64,000 bases of DNA from Pomphorhynchus laevis (lineage: Eukaryota > Acanthocephala > Palaeacanthocephala > Echinorhynchida > Pomphorhynchidae), in assembly GCA_012934845.2 (NCBI GenBank), contig WNNJ02003633.1, positions 1 to 64,000 on the forward strand, given 5' to 3'. Below are positions 1 to 11,835 of this stretch, in pieces (the stretch's first letter is position 1; each line of letters begins with the position of its first letter). Position numbers and translations under genes: made by a program. The notes under the pieces were generated by a model, which saw only the letters and a program-made list of their open reading frames with translations, had not been told where the DNA came from and did no database searches.

Positions 1-1603
1 TTGTTTTCAAATTTATTAAATGATATTGCAATTAACAAAATAATTTTTTATTCAAAAGATTGAAATAGCTCTAAAAAAATAATTATTTAAAAAAATATTT
101 TATTAACAAGAAAAAAGATGAATCGATTTCTTAAGATAAAAATTTAATACAGAATGCCAAAACGAAATTATATTGTATCTTCGTAAAAATAAATATATAC
201 GATATTATATTATAAAGGTCTGGGTTTATATTCCTTCAAAAAAGCGAACAAATTTGAAAATTGTTTTGGAAACCAGTAATTATTTAATTCAAATTTCAAT
301 ACCTTTAAAACAAACTATTAATACGTAACTAATATATTTAAAGGAGATTAGAATTAGCCCGTAAACACGATAGTATTCCATAAAAATCAAGTAAATAAAC
401 TGGCCATGTAAAAAATGCTATTTGTTTATTTTACAAAAAAAATAATTTTAATTCTTTAAAATTAATGAAGAGTTGATATTGTCATAAATCCGAAAAGTTA
501 TTCAATAAAAATTTTTAGCCTGAATTACGTAACTTTTATTATAAATATTATTTAAGGTAAACATATGACATTAACATCAGCAGCTTACTTTAAGTGGTAC
601 GATCACAGATAACTTTTAAGTCTTAAAAAGAAAATTGTAATATATGTCAATTAAAGAAATGTATCAATTATAGAGGAGAAAATATTCTGCTAACCAGTGT
701 ATTTTATTTACAGGAAATAAAAAATAATCAAATATAATTTTGATTAACAACAAACACATTTTTCTTGATGTATTAAGAACGACAATAAAAAAATTTAGGT
801 ATAAAATATAGGAGAGCAAATTCAACAATATAAAGAAAATAATATAATATAAATAATACTATATTATATAATATAATATAAAGAAAATATTGTATAGCGA
901 AATAAACATTTTCTTTCACTATTGTGAAAAATTACAAAAACAAGTAACTTTTAGAAGATATTACACTGAATAATAAAATCTCATTAGAAAAATACATCAA
1001 TAAAAATTATTCGGCCAGCATAATATATTAAGTTAAGGAATATGTGAAGAAACCTGAGAGCGTATCAGTTCATCATAATGAGCTCTAATCTTAATTCAAA
1101 TACATAGTATATTACATATTAACTAACTCATTCAAATTAATTTAAAAAAATTCTTTTTAATTTTAGAAATTCTAAGAAATTCTAAAGAGCATGGTAAAAA
1201 AGAAAAAGGCAATATAAAAATCTGATTAATTCATACATATTACAAAGAGACCCCTTAATAAAAATCAATGTATAGATCAAAAATAGTAGAACAATAACTT
1301 CAACAACACTAGCAATAATTAGCTTGGCCAAAAAGTCGATATTATGAAACGACAAAAAAATTATGAAATTAAAAGAATAAAAGAAAACAGTTGCTAATTT
1401 CCTGATAAACTGAAATGGTACAGATCCTGTGTTTTCAGTATCTAAAGAATTAGATACAACACAATATCTTTGAGATATCCACGGAACCAGAACTTTTTAA
1501 ATATCTTGATATCCTTCAATTATTAATATCTTAGTATCTATTAGACGCATATAAAAAAATAATATTTTATTATGATAATAATAGACATTATAATTAAAAA
1601 AGC

Positions 1604-1627
1604 GCCCTATCATTACCATGATAGGGC
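1604..1627. repeat. Perfect 10-bp hairpin with 4-nt loop
   Basis: The arms GCCCTATCAT and ATGATAGGGC flank TACC. It lies about 70 bases before the first Met codon of the decayed frame at 1699 and is GC-rich against its surroundings. It is repeated at 25962-25985 in the other duplicate. It resembles a terminator stem, but nothing here is prokaryotic, so its role is unknown. Confidence 0.7.
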
Positions 1628-1698
1628 CTGATTAACCTTGAGAGTTTACCGAGCGGATATAATGTTCGACAGAGAATTTATCGAGATTTTCAATAATC

Positions 1699-2670
1699 AA
1701 TGCCTAACGCGGCACATGAGCAGTTTGGCGATAATCCTCTGAATACTAATTCTAGCTCATCTAGTACAGCTAACACTAGTCAAGTAGGAACTGAAAATAC
1801 AAACCCCCTGCATAACCGAGGGCATCTCACAATACTACATTTCAAAATAATCGATCTGCATCCATTTTAAATCATTTGCCATTTAATTTAGTCGATTCAT
1901 CTAGATCATATGTATCTAATACAAACCGTTTAAAGTCGCCTATGCAATCTACATCAAGCGAAAACACTAAGCGGTATTCTACGATGAACGATCAACAATT
2001 ATAAGTAGTCGCTGCTGAAAATCCTCGCATGTTAATCGACATGTTGCGGGCATCCAGTTTTAACCTAACTATGGATAATTTTATCCGCGATCCTGGTATT
2101 CTACTTAATCTGCGGCGTGCAAATGAATTTGTACAGGACGAAAGACAAACAGAACAATTACATCGTGTAATTAATGAGTTTATAAGTAAGTGGCCAATAC
2201 CTGAAATTCGTGCTCTATACACAAATCCTCGAGCATTGTGACCGATTGTACAAATTCTACAAAACCTAATTCATCTTAGGGACATATCCCCACAAGTACA
2301 TTCACAGTTGATATCTTCAAATATAAGCAGTCTAGTCAATAATCAAATGAATAGTAAACCTACTTCATCTAATGTGGATTTACTTCAATAACCAAGTAAT
2401 AGACAAGCAGCTTATGCAACAACAGCATCTCAAAATTTACAAAATTTAAATCAAAATTATACATCGTTGTTTCAACTATAAAATCGTCTTAATCCCCATC
2501 AATATCAGCCGACAAATCAACAACAAAACCAAACTCCAGAACAACTTTATTCGTCCGAACTTGTACAAATGCATATAGTGGGATTCTAAAACCGTGATAA
2601 CAATCTTAGAGAGCATGTTGCATCTATGAAGAGCGCAAATATGGCTGTAGAACGTATTGAAGACTCATGA
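1699..2670 (+). pseudogene. Decayed Gln/Asn/Ser-rich reading frame, origin unknown
   Basis: A coding-like stretch begins at the Met codon at 1699 with a low-complexity Ser/Thr/Asn start. It runs through a better-preserved middle (about 2029-2241) containing NFIRDPGILLNLRRANEF, then a Gln/Asn-rich tail ending near 2670. The frame is interrupted several times. Composition is richer in GC than the flanks, which supports a former coding origin. The middle part looks like an alpha-helical domain, but I do not recognise the family; an element-borne structural protein is possible and unproven. The same broken frame recurs in the second duplicate. Confidence 0.4.
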
Positions 2671-3304
2671 CTTAATATTAATGTTTGAATGTTTTTTATT
2701 TCTATTGTTCTTAAACATTATAATTTGTTAATAAATTATAATATTACGTTTTTGTCGAATACTTATGTACAAGACACAAGCGTAAAAGGTACGTTGTTCC
2801 TTAAAGTAACGATTTAAGACTGCCAATCCTACTCATATTCACTCGCAGCAAAAGCTGATATTGATATGTAATTATTTTTAACGGTTAAATATAAATTATA
2901 TAATAATGTACAATTTGATATCTATTTGCGATATACAAAATAAACAAAAACAAAAACATGATTTCCAGTCACAACTTAAGGGAGATTAAACAACAAGTGT
3001 AAAAAATATTGCGGAAAATAAACTATGTAATACAATAGTATATACTAGCTTATACCGATTGCTACATCGTGTTTAACCAATAAATGATTTGATTAATACT
3101 GCTAAAAAAGAATCTTTTGAAATTATCAATATACGAAATTGTCATTTACATACAAACATGCGATGAAAATCATACGGAAATTGAAAATTTTAAAAAAGCA
3201 AATTCTTAAATAAATAGGTTAAAAATCATGTTAACATGATTTGTACATTTAACATGTCAAGTACATTTATTTCGAAGTTACGATGTATTATAAGTCTTAT
3301 TACA

Positions 3305-3700
3305 CTTTTTTAATAATAATTTATTTAACGTGGCAAATGCGTACCAGCTTAAAGCTTACAAGTTCACTAACAAAAAATGAAAAAGTCAAGCAGATAAATT
3401 GTTTAAATAGGTTCTGATTTGGCGTTTGAAGCACGGCAGGGAGGTTGATTGGCGTATATGAATGGGCATATGATTCCACGATAGGGGAGCAGCCACAACG
3501 AAGAAGCGGAAGCCAAAGGAGGTAGAGTAGTTTGGGACATGTAAAATAATAGAAATTACGGGAACGCAGCGCACAGTACACAGGAACAGAATTATCAAGA
3601 AAAGGAAGGTTGAGAAATGAAGGTGTATGAAAAGTTACAAGGAGGAAAGCAACAAGAAGAAGACGAATTTGAACACGACAATAAATTGTAGGCAAATCGA
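3305..3700 (-). mobile_element. 5'-truncated LINE 3' fragment (L2/CR1-like)
   Basis: On the minus strand this encodes the typical C-terminal end of CR1/L2/Jockey-type ORF2. It contains APLSWNHMPIHIR, then SLPCFKRQIRTYL, which corresponds to the family pattern of a Trp-Asn-x-x-Pro motif followed by SLxxFKxxLKxxL. It is closely similar to the 3' end of the LINE inserted at 15598-17840 and ends in an AT-rich ATT-type tail near 3310. Only about 390 bases remain, so it is a dead fragment. Confidence 0.75.
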
Positions 3701-4477
3701 GAGAACTTTAACCGCTAATGATATGATAAACAGATTAACTAGCCATCTTAAAAATGATAATTGTCGATTTGATTGTCTTCTTTAAATTTCACAGTAAAAA
3801 AAGATAAAATTAAAAGATGCTACTTTAAATTTCAAAAATATAATAAAAGTATACTAAAAGTAAGAAACAAAAATTTATCCAAATATTTCACATACTGTTT
3901 TGGTAAAATTAAAATATGACGCTTGGGACTAAATATAGCGGTCTTTTAAAACTGTATATTTGGTAGCCTCGTATGTTATAAATTACGATTGTTTCAAAAC
4001 TAAATGTATGCTGGATATAAATTTTTATGTAAACTTTAAAAGTTACTAAATATGTATTAATGCCGAGCAATTTTTAATTTATGTATAATGTTGGGATAAT
4101 TTAAAGTGAGTAAAATAACAATACTTTATTATCTTAAATTTTTCAAATGCACCGCTATCTTTATTATCATTGAGAAATGTTGGTAAATTACAAAACAACT
4201 CTCAGAAAATCAGTCGATTTACAAGTCATTTACAGTTTCGTTATGTATCAAAATTGTTCAACTATCAGCTTTTGTGCTGTTGTTATTGTAATTGTTTAAT
4301 CAAAAATTGATCGGAATACAACCTGTCACAAGTTATTTTCTTCTAGTACCTTTATTTTTATAAGGCTTTACCCGAATACATATCCGGAATATTTATATAG
4401 CAATTATAAACATTTGCACTATCAAATTTAAAAAATATTAAATATATACAACATGAAATTTAATATTAAATTAACAA

Positions 4478-5456
4478 CTTGAATTATAATTATTTATCAA
4501 ATTATATATTGTATATATTGCATATATACATTTTTGATAAATTGAAATTTGTATAAGTCAGAATAAGATCTAAATCGTAATTTTCTGTAGTATGTTTTAC
4601 GCAAAATATTATTAGAAATGCATTTTGTCATTTATTTTGAACAAGAGTCTCTGTAAGTCGTCAAGAATTTAGTGTTTGAACTTAGTGCTAAACCGTCACG
4701 AACTTTGTGCTTTTCTTGTAGTAAATACTATATGCTTTATAGCTATTTCGATTCAGACTACTGATTTTTATTGTTCAAGTACTAAGGATCTTTCCTTGAT
4801 AAATATTCATTAAACTTGGAATATTTTACCAAGACTATGCAATTCCCGTTTGTTTATATCGACTAGCGTTTTTCTGCTATGGAGGGATGGTCAGCGCACA
4901 TAACCGCCATTGGTATTTAGCGAAATATATATTTTATCTAAGATAAGGACAACATATCTTAATGATCTCCAACCCTATTTAATTCCAGATTCTTTATCTT
5001 TATTCACAAGAGCGTCTTAAGAAATTTACGACTACTAGTAAAGTCCGGTTTATCACTCAACTTGTCATGGTTACGTTGAAGGTTGTTTAGTTCATTAAGA
5101 AGGTGATTTGTAACAGTTCTTTCGTGAGAACAGCCCCATGTTTACAGAAACACCTGATCAAATTTTTATTTATTTCCTAATAATCTTTCACTGTGAAAGA
5201 TTGTGGAAATTATGCTGCACATCAAACACTTTTACAGTGAACATGACCATGAGGCTTGTCAGATATACTTAATTAGTAGAAATGCACTCGCGTAATGACT
5301 GATCTCTGCCTTCTGCAATTGTATCTTATATTTCTTTTAGTAATGACCTGATGAATTATTATATCATGTCGTTAAATTACGGAATGACATGTCCTTTCTT
5401 TGTAATGCGTAATATTTCACTTATCGCAAAGTGAGTGAACTCATGTGAAGTGAAAA
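4478..5456. other. AT-rich spacer
   Basis: Between the duplication edge and the LINE-A junction I see no coding frame, RNA gene or clear repeat. There are only short AT-rich tracts and a few in-phase Met codons without support. Confidence 0.6.
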
Positions 5457-5491
5457 CCTATCTTACCTATCATTTGGATAGGTAAGATAGG
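5457..5491. repeat. 15-bp inverted repeat at a truncated LINE junction
   Basis: CCTATCTTACCTATC is followed by ATTTG and then the exact reverse complement. The right arm aligns with internal LINE-A sequence (compare about 62227-62260), so the LINE begins about 5475. The left arm is therefore an inverted copy of its first bases, placed exactly at the 5' truncation point. Confidence 0.8.
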
Positions 5492-7040
5492 CCTTGAAAA
5501 AGTTTTGGAAGAGTCACTAGCCCTTCATAACTATGGAGCCACTCAATCACCTCAACCAATCCCGCCTTGGGGTGACTTCAGGAGTAGGGACTTATCTGTA
5601 ACAGATATCCTTAACTCCTGGGGTCCACTTCCGGGCACCTCCAAATCCCACGCTCCACTTTCCTCTCGAGTCTGTCAGCTTTTGACAGCCGATCAGAGAA
5701 GAGAGGTGGCCGTCACAATGCTTCTAGCCTCCCCATCCGATGTAGCAGGCATCAATATTAGTAAGAGAGTGTTTATTCCTAAGAAAAAATCCTGCTCATG
5801 CCCTAAAGATCTGCGACCCATTTCGATTCAAAATGCCCTCGTGTCGATTTACGAAAAAGCGCTTGCGCGTAAAATCCGCGACCATTTGATTAGGCGTAAT
5901 TTGATCCCTCCTGGTTTTCATGGGTTCGTCAAAGGTCGCTCGGTCTATTCAGCAGTAGGTGAGGTGGAGCAGTTTTGTCGGGAAAATAGCCATCGTCTTG
6001 TAGTGGCTGTTTTCCTTGACTTTTCTGCTGCATTTGACCGCATCTCCATTCCCTTTGTGATCTCTTCTCTCAGGTCCCTCGGGTTGCCTGCGAGAATAGT
6101 GAACAGGGTGGAGATACTGCTGTACACCAAGCGATTTTATTATGAAGACGACCCTGATGCGCGTCAGTTCTACCCTATTACGGTTGTGCCTCAAGGTTCA
6201 CCTCTTTCTCCTATCTTATATCTTGCTGCTTCCATTAATCTATTCAAAATATTTAAACGCGAACAACGTCTTGTGGTGTATGCTGATGACACCACATCCC
6301 TGTTCTCTGGACACAGGTGCAAAGACGTAGTCTCTGACATCAGCCGTTTCATTTTAAGATTAAAAGACCAGTTGCCCAAATCCAATCTTGTTCTAAACTC
6401 CGCGAAATCGCAGGTGGTCGTTTTTCATGGCACCCCTGCAACAAAGCAAAAGCTTAAGAGATTAGCATTCTCTGCCCTCTCCTCCATATTTGTCTCTGAA
6501 CCACTCCCCACCTTCACAAGTCGAGTAAAATACCTAGGGTTCACCGTTACGGTGAACTGGTCGGCGAAAGCTGACCTGGATAGACTCAAACGTATCCTGA
6601 AGAAAGCTAGGTGGGCTCTGAAACGGGCCCAACATCTGTCGTTGATAGGGAAAACCCAGGTGCGCCTCTGGGGCACCTGGGCTGTCTCGGTATTAGTCTT
6701 CTTCTCTAGAGGACGTCCCCCAAAGCAAAGGCTAAGGTTTCTTAAGCTTCTCGTCTCTCGTTTACCCAGCATAGTCCGCGCCGATTGGATTATTCGGGGT
6801 GTGAAAGACCCCGGGTGGTTCAGTCGGAAAGCGGCGTGTTGGATCGGTTGGGGGCTTAGATCCCCATGGATTTGAGGCCTTGAAGCAGGAAGAAGAGCTG
6901 GAATGCCGATAGATTTCGGTCGATTTACATTGACACTAATCGTCAACGTTTTTTCTTCATTTATTTGTCTTTTTTTTTTCTTTTTTTGTTTCTGTTTTTT
7001 TCGTGTACATAAGAAAATCATTTATTTATTTATTTATTTA
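5477..7040 (+). mobile_element. 5'-truncated LINE-A copy
   Basis: This is the RT half of LINE-A, cut off just after the endonuclease-RT linker. Its 3' UTR ends AAGAAAATCA followed by five TTTA units at about 7021-7040. It matches the two full plus-strand copies (37166-41036 and 59897-63765) closely, and its 3' UTR ends in the same AAGAAA-type sequence before the tail. Truncation at the 5' end is the usual outcome of target-primed reverse transcription. I found no convincing target duplication. The older minus-strand LINE-A fragment begins about 30 bases downstream. Confidence 0.9.
5505..6875 (+). pseudogene. LINE-A ORF2 fragment, reverse transcriptase domain
   Basis: The frame is open for 456 codons but lacks the endonuclease, so it is a fragment of the roughly 816-aa ORF2. 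Visible RT blocks are the fingers motif RPISIQNALVSIYEKALARK (about residues 104-123), FLDFSAAFDR (about 170), VVPQGSPLSPILY (about 226) and the catalytic YADD (about 259). A thumb-like region with LGFTVTVNWSAKADLDRLKR follows. The first residue of the PQGS block is Val where sister copies have Gly. The C-terminus ends GWGLRSPWI; the minus-strand copies and the 63.6 kb copy end AQIPLDL(R/M)P, and a one-base difference in a G run accounts for the change. It has no start of its own; the Met at 5505 is internal. Confidence 0.9.
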
Positions 7041-7067
7041 CGTAAAAATAAACATTTTTTTTACTTT

Positions 7068-7545
7068 GATTGGATCAAAGTGGTATATTTTCTTCACATT
7101 CGAATATTTTCTTCTAACCGCCATAGAAGTAGGTCGGGCGAGGTGGACAATTATTGTCGCGATTGTTCAATCCTAAAGGGTTTAAGTAACCACTTATGAT
7201 GAAGCATTAGAATGTAGAAGAGAGAATCGGTAGATGTGCAATGAAAAGTGGATGGTGGTACATGAATAATGTATTCGCTCCTTGCTCTGCTGAGTCCGGT
7301 TTAATCCAGCGACCAGTTATGTCGTTGAAGTCATCAAGCATAATGTCATAACCATTACCGATTATTCGATCTAAGATGTGGCGATTCTAATGTACCTCCT
7401 CTAGTCGAATGTATATATTGACCAAACTAATTCGCTTACCGTCATTACAGCTAAACAAGAATGAGCAAGACAAATTTGTTACAGCTTAACAAGTAAGATG
7501 GATGACCTTAATGAGCATTTAACTAAGGTTACAAGGCTGAAATAA
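7068..7545 (-). mobile_element. Old LINE-A endonuclease fragment
   Basis: The minus strand aligns with LINE-A ORF2 around the GDFNDRTGRW endonuclease motif and the SHDLIRWRLEED region (compare about 57890-58300). Divergence is clearly higher than between the full copies and the frame is broken many times. It may be part of the same old minus-strand insertion as 8335-8830, separated by a deletion or an unrelated insertion. Confidence 0.75.
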
Positions 7546-8334
7546 GGAGGAGTTAGGTGTGATAATGTACGGATTACATAATAAATCTTGATCTCGACAA
7601 GATTCATGAGCTTCCTAAACGGAAAAAACTCCTTTATATTGTTATAACTGTCACTAATTTGCATTTTAACAAGTCTCATCCAGTAACAGTTCTCTCGTTT
7701 ACTAGAACAGGCCGTGATTTGCTGTCCAACAGGGGAATTGCATAAAATACTTGACAATTGTGAATCTTTCGAAGCTCATACTTGTTTGCTTATTTTGCAT
7801 TTTGATTATTTTGCCACAAATGTGAGCGAATTGAAATAATAAAAATAATATTTTTTAAATTTATATATTATTCATCTCAAAATTAGATACAAGATTCAAT
7901 AACAAAATTGCCAGGTTTCCAAAAAAGAATCTATCATAATTTGAATTTAAGCACGCAAAGCGATAGCTTTTATCAAAGTGAACACTAGCTACCTGCACAT
8001 CTTAGAAATTATCTGAGCCTATGGAAGTCCAGATTCCATGACATACCGACTGCCTGCTTTTTTCAAGAGCTTCACGAAGTCTTCGCCGAGACCTCCCGCA
8101 GTCGACATGATAGCAGGAATGAACACATCCCTTCTATTATGTTAATGCGTTCAGCGTATTTTGCTCATTTTCGATTTGAGTGATAGGAGAAGGCTGAGTT
8201 GGCATTTGGTGACATAGCATTCGATGGAGCAAGGGGATTGAAAACACAAAATATATAATAATAGATTTTCTTAATAACTAATAAGCATGCAAATAATAGG
8301 ATAAAACAGTTATTACAAAACAGTTATCAGGGTC
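7546..8334. other. Spacer with a small retroelement-like piece
   Basis: Mostly AT-rich with no gene. On the minus strand, about 8115-8040 encodes VFIPAIMSTAGGLGEDFVKL. This is comparable in layout to the piece at 20716-21010 (FVPVAVDPLSVLGKETSYFI). Such a hydrophobic strand followed by a helix is, to my recollection, common at the C-terminus of some animal RT-bearing elements. Identity is uncertain. Confidence 0.35.
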
Positions 8335-8830
8335 TGCAACTCGACGTGAGGAGCTTCAGAAATCTTAGTATTTGCTCTGGGGGACGTCTTGATAAGAAGA
8401 CTAACCCCGAGATTGTCCAAGTGCACCAACGGCACACATGACCACTCCCACTTAATGACAGATGTTGGGCCTTTTCAGAGCCGCCCTCGCTCTTTTCAGG
8501 ACAATCTTAAATATATTCAAGTCAAATCCGGCGGTCCATTTAACCATAATGGTAAACCTACTAGATGTGTAAATACTAGTAGGGATTGATTGCTAAAAAT
8601 GGAGAAAAAAGAAGAGATTACTAGGATCTTTAGTTTTTTTGGTGGCAAGGGCGCAATGAAAGACAACTACCTGTGACTTCGAGGAATTTTGAAGAAGATT
8701 GGATGGGGATAACTTATCTTTAAATCTTAAAAATGATTAGCTAATTTTAGAGGCTACATCTTTGCACCTGCGTCCAGAAAACAGGGCTGTGGTATCATCA
8801 GCGTATACCACTAGATGTCTATCACGTTAA
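8335..8830 (-). mobile_element. Old LINE-A RT fragment
   Basis: This is the minus-strand counterpart of the LINE-A 3' half of ORF2, from the region downstream of YADD to the LRFLKLL motif near the C-terminus. It contains a diverged stretch near 8560-8640. It is the inverted partner of 10730-11180: both share sequence variants not found in the younger copies, such as the GCGCAATGAAAGACAACTAC block and its complement. The pair could form a long stem. Confidence 0.8.
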
Positions 8831-8904
8831 AATGGTTAATTCAGAACAAGTGATGAAGCAAGAAATAAGATTAGAGATCTTATTGATATTCAATAAGATT
8901 GGAG

Positions 8905-11230
8905 ATTCTTTTTCACTAATTATTCTTCAGTGGAATTCGGAAGGTGATTCTGCTCTTCGTCTTTAATCTGGACGCGATGCTGATGTAATAATATTTCAGG
9001 AAACTAAATCGGTCCGGTTTCCACATGACATTACTAGATATTTATCAATGCATATATCCACCCACTATACTCCGTATATAACCCCACCTCATTCTTCTTC
9101 TCAAGGTCTTGTAACCTTAGTCAAGAGCCCTTTAAAATGACCTTTCCTACTTAACTACTGTTTTCCAGCCATGTCATGGTTAGCTATAACACTTTGTAAA
9201 TACGGTAAACGCATCAGCATAGCCAATATCTGTAATCGACCAGAGAAGATTCACAACAACCTTGACATTCTTGAGTGTATTATAGGCAGTGGCTATGACA
9301 TGATTCTTGGTTACTTTAACGAAATAACTGGTCGTTGAATTAAAGCAGCACTCCGTAGAGCTAGGGACGATTATCTTATACACAAACCACAATCCTCTAC
9401 CTTTCATTGCACAACAACTAATTATCTCCTGGGCATCCTACTGCTACACGAGTAATGGCTGCTGAAGCCTTCAGTATTGACAATCGCGCAAACAACTGTC
9501 TACCTCGCACGACCTACTTCGTTGGCGGTTGGAAAAAGATACCCTGCTGAGAAGGAGGTTACACTTTGATTTAATCAGAGTGGAGCTCTTTGAAGCGGCT
9601 ATTGGACTCTTACCTTATGTAGGAAATGCGAGTGTGACCCGATATAATTTTTACCTCTCTTCGCAAGCTACCGGGATACTTTCGACTACCTATAAAGTTC
9701 GTATTTTCAAGACCACTCCTACAATTTTCAAAGTCCTAGCAAAAATGTTAAACCTTCCCAATCTATCTGTTTCTTTCAGACAACCTCTATGGAAAGAATA
9801 TTGGATTTCTAGGTATATGCTCCAATTTAGCAGGTATAAGGCTAACATTGCTCGCCTTAATCCACCTCAGTCTTCTTTTTAGAAGATTTTCAAGAACGAG
9901 AAGTTTGTTAGCGGGAAGGAGCGAGCATCAGGCTGGATTAGTAGCATAGGTTTGGATAAGGTTTTGGAAAAGTGACTATCCCATCACAGTTATGGAGACA
10001 CTCTCTCTCCTCAGCCACTCCCTACCTCGAGCAGTTTCAGGAGTGGGGATCTTTCGGCCACGGATATCCTCAACTTTTGGCCCCCCCTTCCGGGAACCTT
10101 CAAAACCCATTCGCTACTCGCCACTCACTTCTGCCAGCTTTTGACAGACAGTCAGAGAAAGGAGGTCGCAATCACTAGGCTTTTAGCCTCACCATCTGAT
10201 ATTGCTGGCATTAAAATAAGCCGTCGACTATTTTTACCAAAGGAAAAACCGGTTACATGACCTAAAGACCTGCGGTCCATTTTAATTCAAAGCTCTCTCA
10301 TTTCCATTTACGAAAAAGCGCTTGCGCGTAAAATCCGCGATCATTCAAGTAGGCAAAATTTAATCCCACCAGATTTAAATGGGTTTGTAAAAAGTCGTTC
10401 GGTTCATTATGCAATAGGTTAAGTGCACCAGTTTTGTCATGATCACATCCATCAGCTTGCTGTGTCTGTTTTTTTTTGTCTTTTTTTGCTGTTTTTGACC
10501 GTATCTCTATTCCCTTTGTTATCTACTCTCTCTGGTTCATTGAGTTACCTGTTAAAATTATTACCTGATGGAGATATTATTTATATCAAGAGATTTTGTA
10601 CGAAGATGACCCTGATGCTCGTCAGTTCTATCCAATTACAGGTATGCCTCAAGGGTCCACACTTTCTCTAATCTTATTTCTTGCTGCCTCAATTGTTCTG
10701 TAACGGCCATTTCAACGTGTTCAGCATCTAGTGGTATACGCTGATGATACCACATCCCTGTTTTCTGGACGCAGGTGCAAATATGTAGCCTCTAAAATTA
10801 GCCGATCATTTTTAGAATTAAAAGATAAGTTACCCCCATCCAATCTTCTTCAAAATTCCTCGAAGTCGCAGGTAGTTGTCTTTCATTGCGCCCTTGCCAC
10901 CCTTGTCTTTCATTGCACCCTTGACACCCTTGTCTTTCATTGCACCCTTGCCACCCTTGTCTTTCATTGCGCCCTTCATTGTCCTGAAGAGAGCGAGGGC
11001 GGCTCTGAAACATGCCCAACATCTGTCATTCAGTTGGAGTGCTAACGTGCGCCGTTGGTGCACTTGGACAATCTCGGGTTAGTCTTCTAATAAAGACGTC
11101 CCCAGAGCAAATACTAAGATTTCTGAAGCTCCTCACGTCGAGATTACCGACCATCGTGCGTTGCGATTGGGCTAGGAGGTGTGTTGCAGACCCTGATTGA
11201 TTCAATCGGAAAGTGTCGCGTTGATATTTC
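8905..11230 (+). mobile_element. Old, heavily decayed LINE-A ORF2
   Basis: This plus-strand copy starts at the ORF2 N-terminus (the LQWNS endonuclease block near 8925) and runs through the endonuclease, linker and RT to about 11230. Numerous stops and frameshifts break it. The YADD block survives at about 10733. The segment between about 10975 and the thumb region is deleted, and a 27-bp tandem repeat has expanded at that place. No ORF1 and no 3' tail are visible. Its divergence from the other copies marks it as the oldest large LINE-A copy here. Confidence 0.85.
10876..10978 (+). repeat. 27-bp tandem repeat inside a decayed LINE
   Basis: About 3.5 copies of a unit beginning TCTTTCATTGCGCCCTTGCC lie within the LINE-A RT sequence, where undamaged copies have a single VVVFHG segment. 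The unit length is a multiple of three, so the local frame stays open and repeats a LVFHCxLAT-type peptide. The expansion abuts an internal deletion. Confidence 0.9.
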
Positions 11231-11460
11231 CTGGTAGGGAAAGATAAAAATGGGAAACATAAAATTTCCCACTTTTTTGATCCAGCTGCAATAATTCTTT
11301 GTCAATAATAGATCATTATCAACTACTTACAAAACGTTTTTATTTCTACACGACTTTCACGGTTCTTAATAGAACCTATACGGTTCTTACCAGACAATTT
11401 GCCAAGTGATTTACTAATCTTTATGTACGATGTATTTATTATAAATAATCTTTGTCGAAA

Positions 11461-11488
11461 TTAAAGAGCATGACTTCGTGCTCTTTAA
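11461..11488. repeat. Perfect 10-bp hairpin
   Basis: TTAAAGAGCA and TGCTCTTTAA flank an 8-nt loop. It sits directly before the larger AT-rich foldback at 11493. Confidence 0.75.
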
Positions 11489-11492
11489 TGAA

Positions 11493-11668
11493 ATGCTAAT
11501 ATATAATTATACATTAATGATTATTATAGTATAAATATCATCTATATATGAAGGTGATCCATTTATATTTTCTAAAACAAAATATGATAAAATACCATGA
11601 AAAATCCTTCCATATAAAGATAATATTTATAATATAATGATCATTAATGCATAATTATATATTAGCAT
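11493..11668. repeat. AT-rich foldback repeat (MITE-like)
   Basis: The outer arms start ATGCTAATATATAATTAT and end with the reverse complement. Imperfect pairing continues inward for about 65 bases per side around a roughly 40-base centre. There is no coding capacity. It could be a miniature inverted-repeat element, but no target duplication was established. Confidence 0.65.
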
Positions 11669-11835
11669 ATAATGTATATGTATAATAATATTATAATATA
11701 TAATTATAAATGTTAAAAGCATTTTATCTTTGTTCTAACAAACAAACAGCAACCTCACTATTTAATTAAAAGTTAGTAGACATAAAACAAATAAAATGAT
11801 ATTTTTAATTAATTATCAATTTTTTAATTTTGAAT

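Larger units (their letters stand above)
1..4477 (+). repeat. Direct segmental duplication, left copy
   Basis: This stretch recurs at 24359-28836 in the same orientation with a constant offset of 24358. In the lines I compared side by side the two are identical up to about position 4229. A few substitutions and short indels follow, and similarity stops abruptly at 4477. The left limit is unknown because the window opens inside the repeat. The copy contains a hairpin, a decayed reading frame and a LINE tail, so it is a block of ordinary DNA rather than one recognisable element. A very recent duplication, gene conversion or an assembly duplication would all explain it. Confidence 0.95.

Noticed and set aside
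1604-1627. Bacterial rho-independent terminator
   Set aside because: No T run follows directly and the context is clearly eukaryotic.
6425-7021. Minus-strand 198-codon frame opposite the LINE RT
   Set aside because: It is antisense to a conserved RT frame and has low-complexity ends: a shadow frame.
5457-7040. Target-site duplication for the truncated LINE-A
   Set aside because: GTGAAAA-like and GTAAAAA-like flanks are too short and imperfect to separate from chance in AT-rich DNA.
10798-11063. Gly/Lys repeat peptides on the minus strand
   Set aside because: They are antisense translations of the 27-bp tandem repeat inside a dead LINE.
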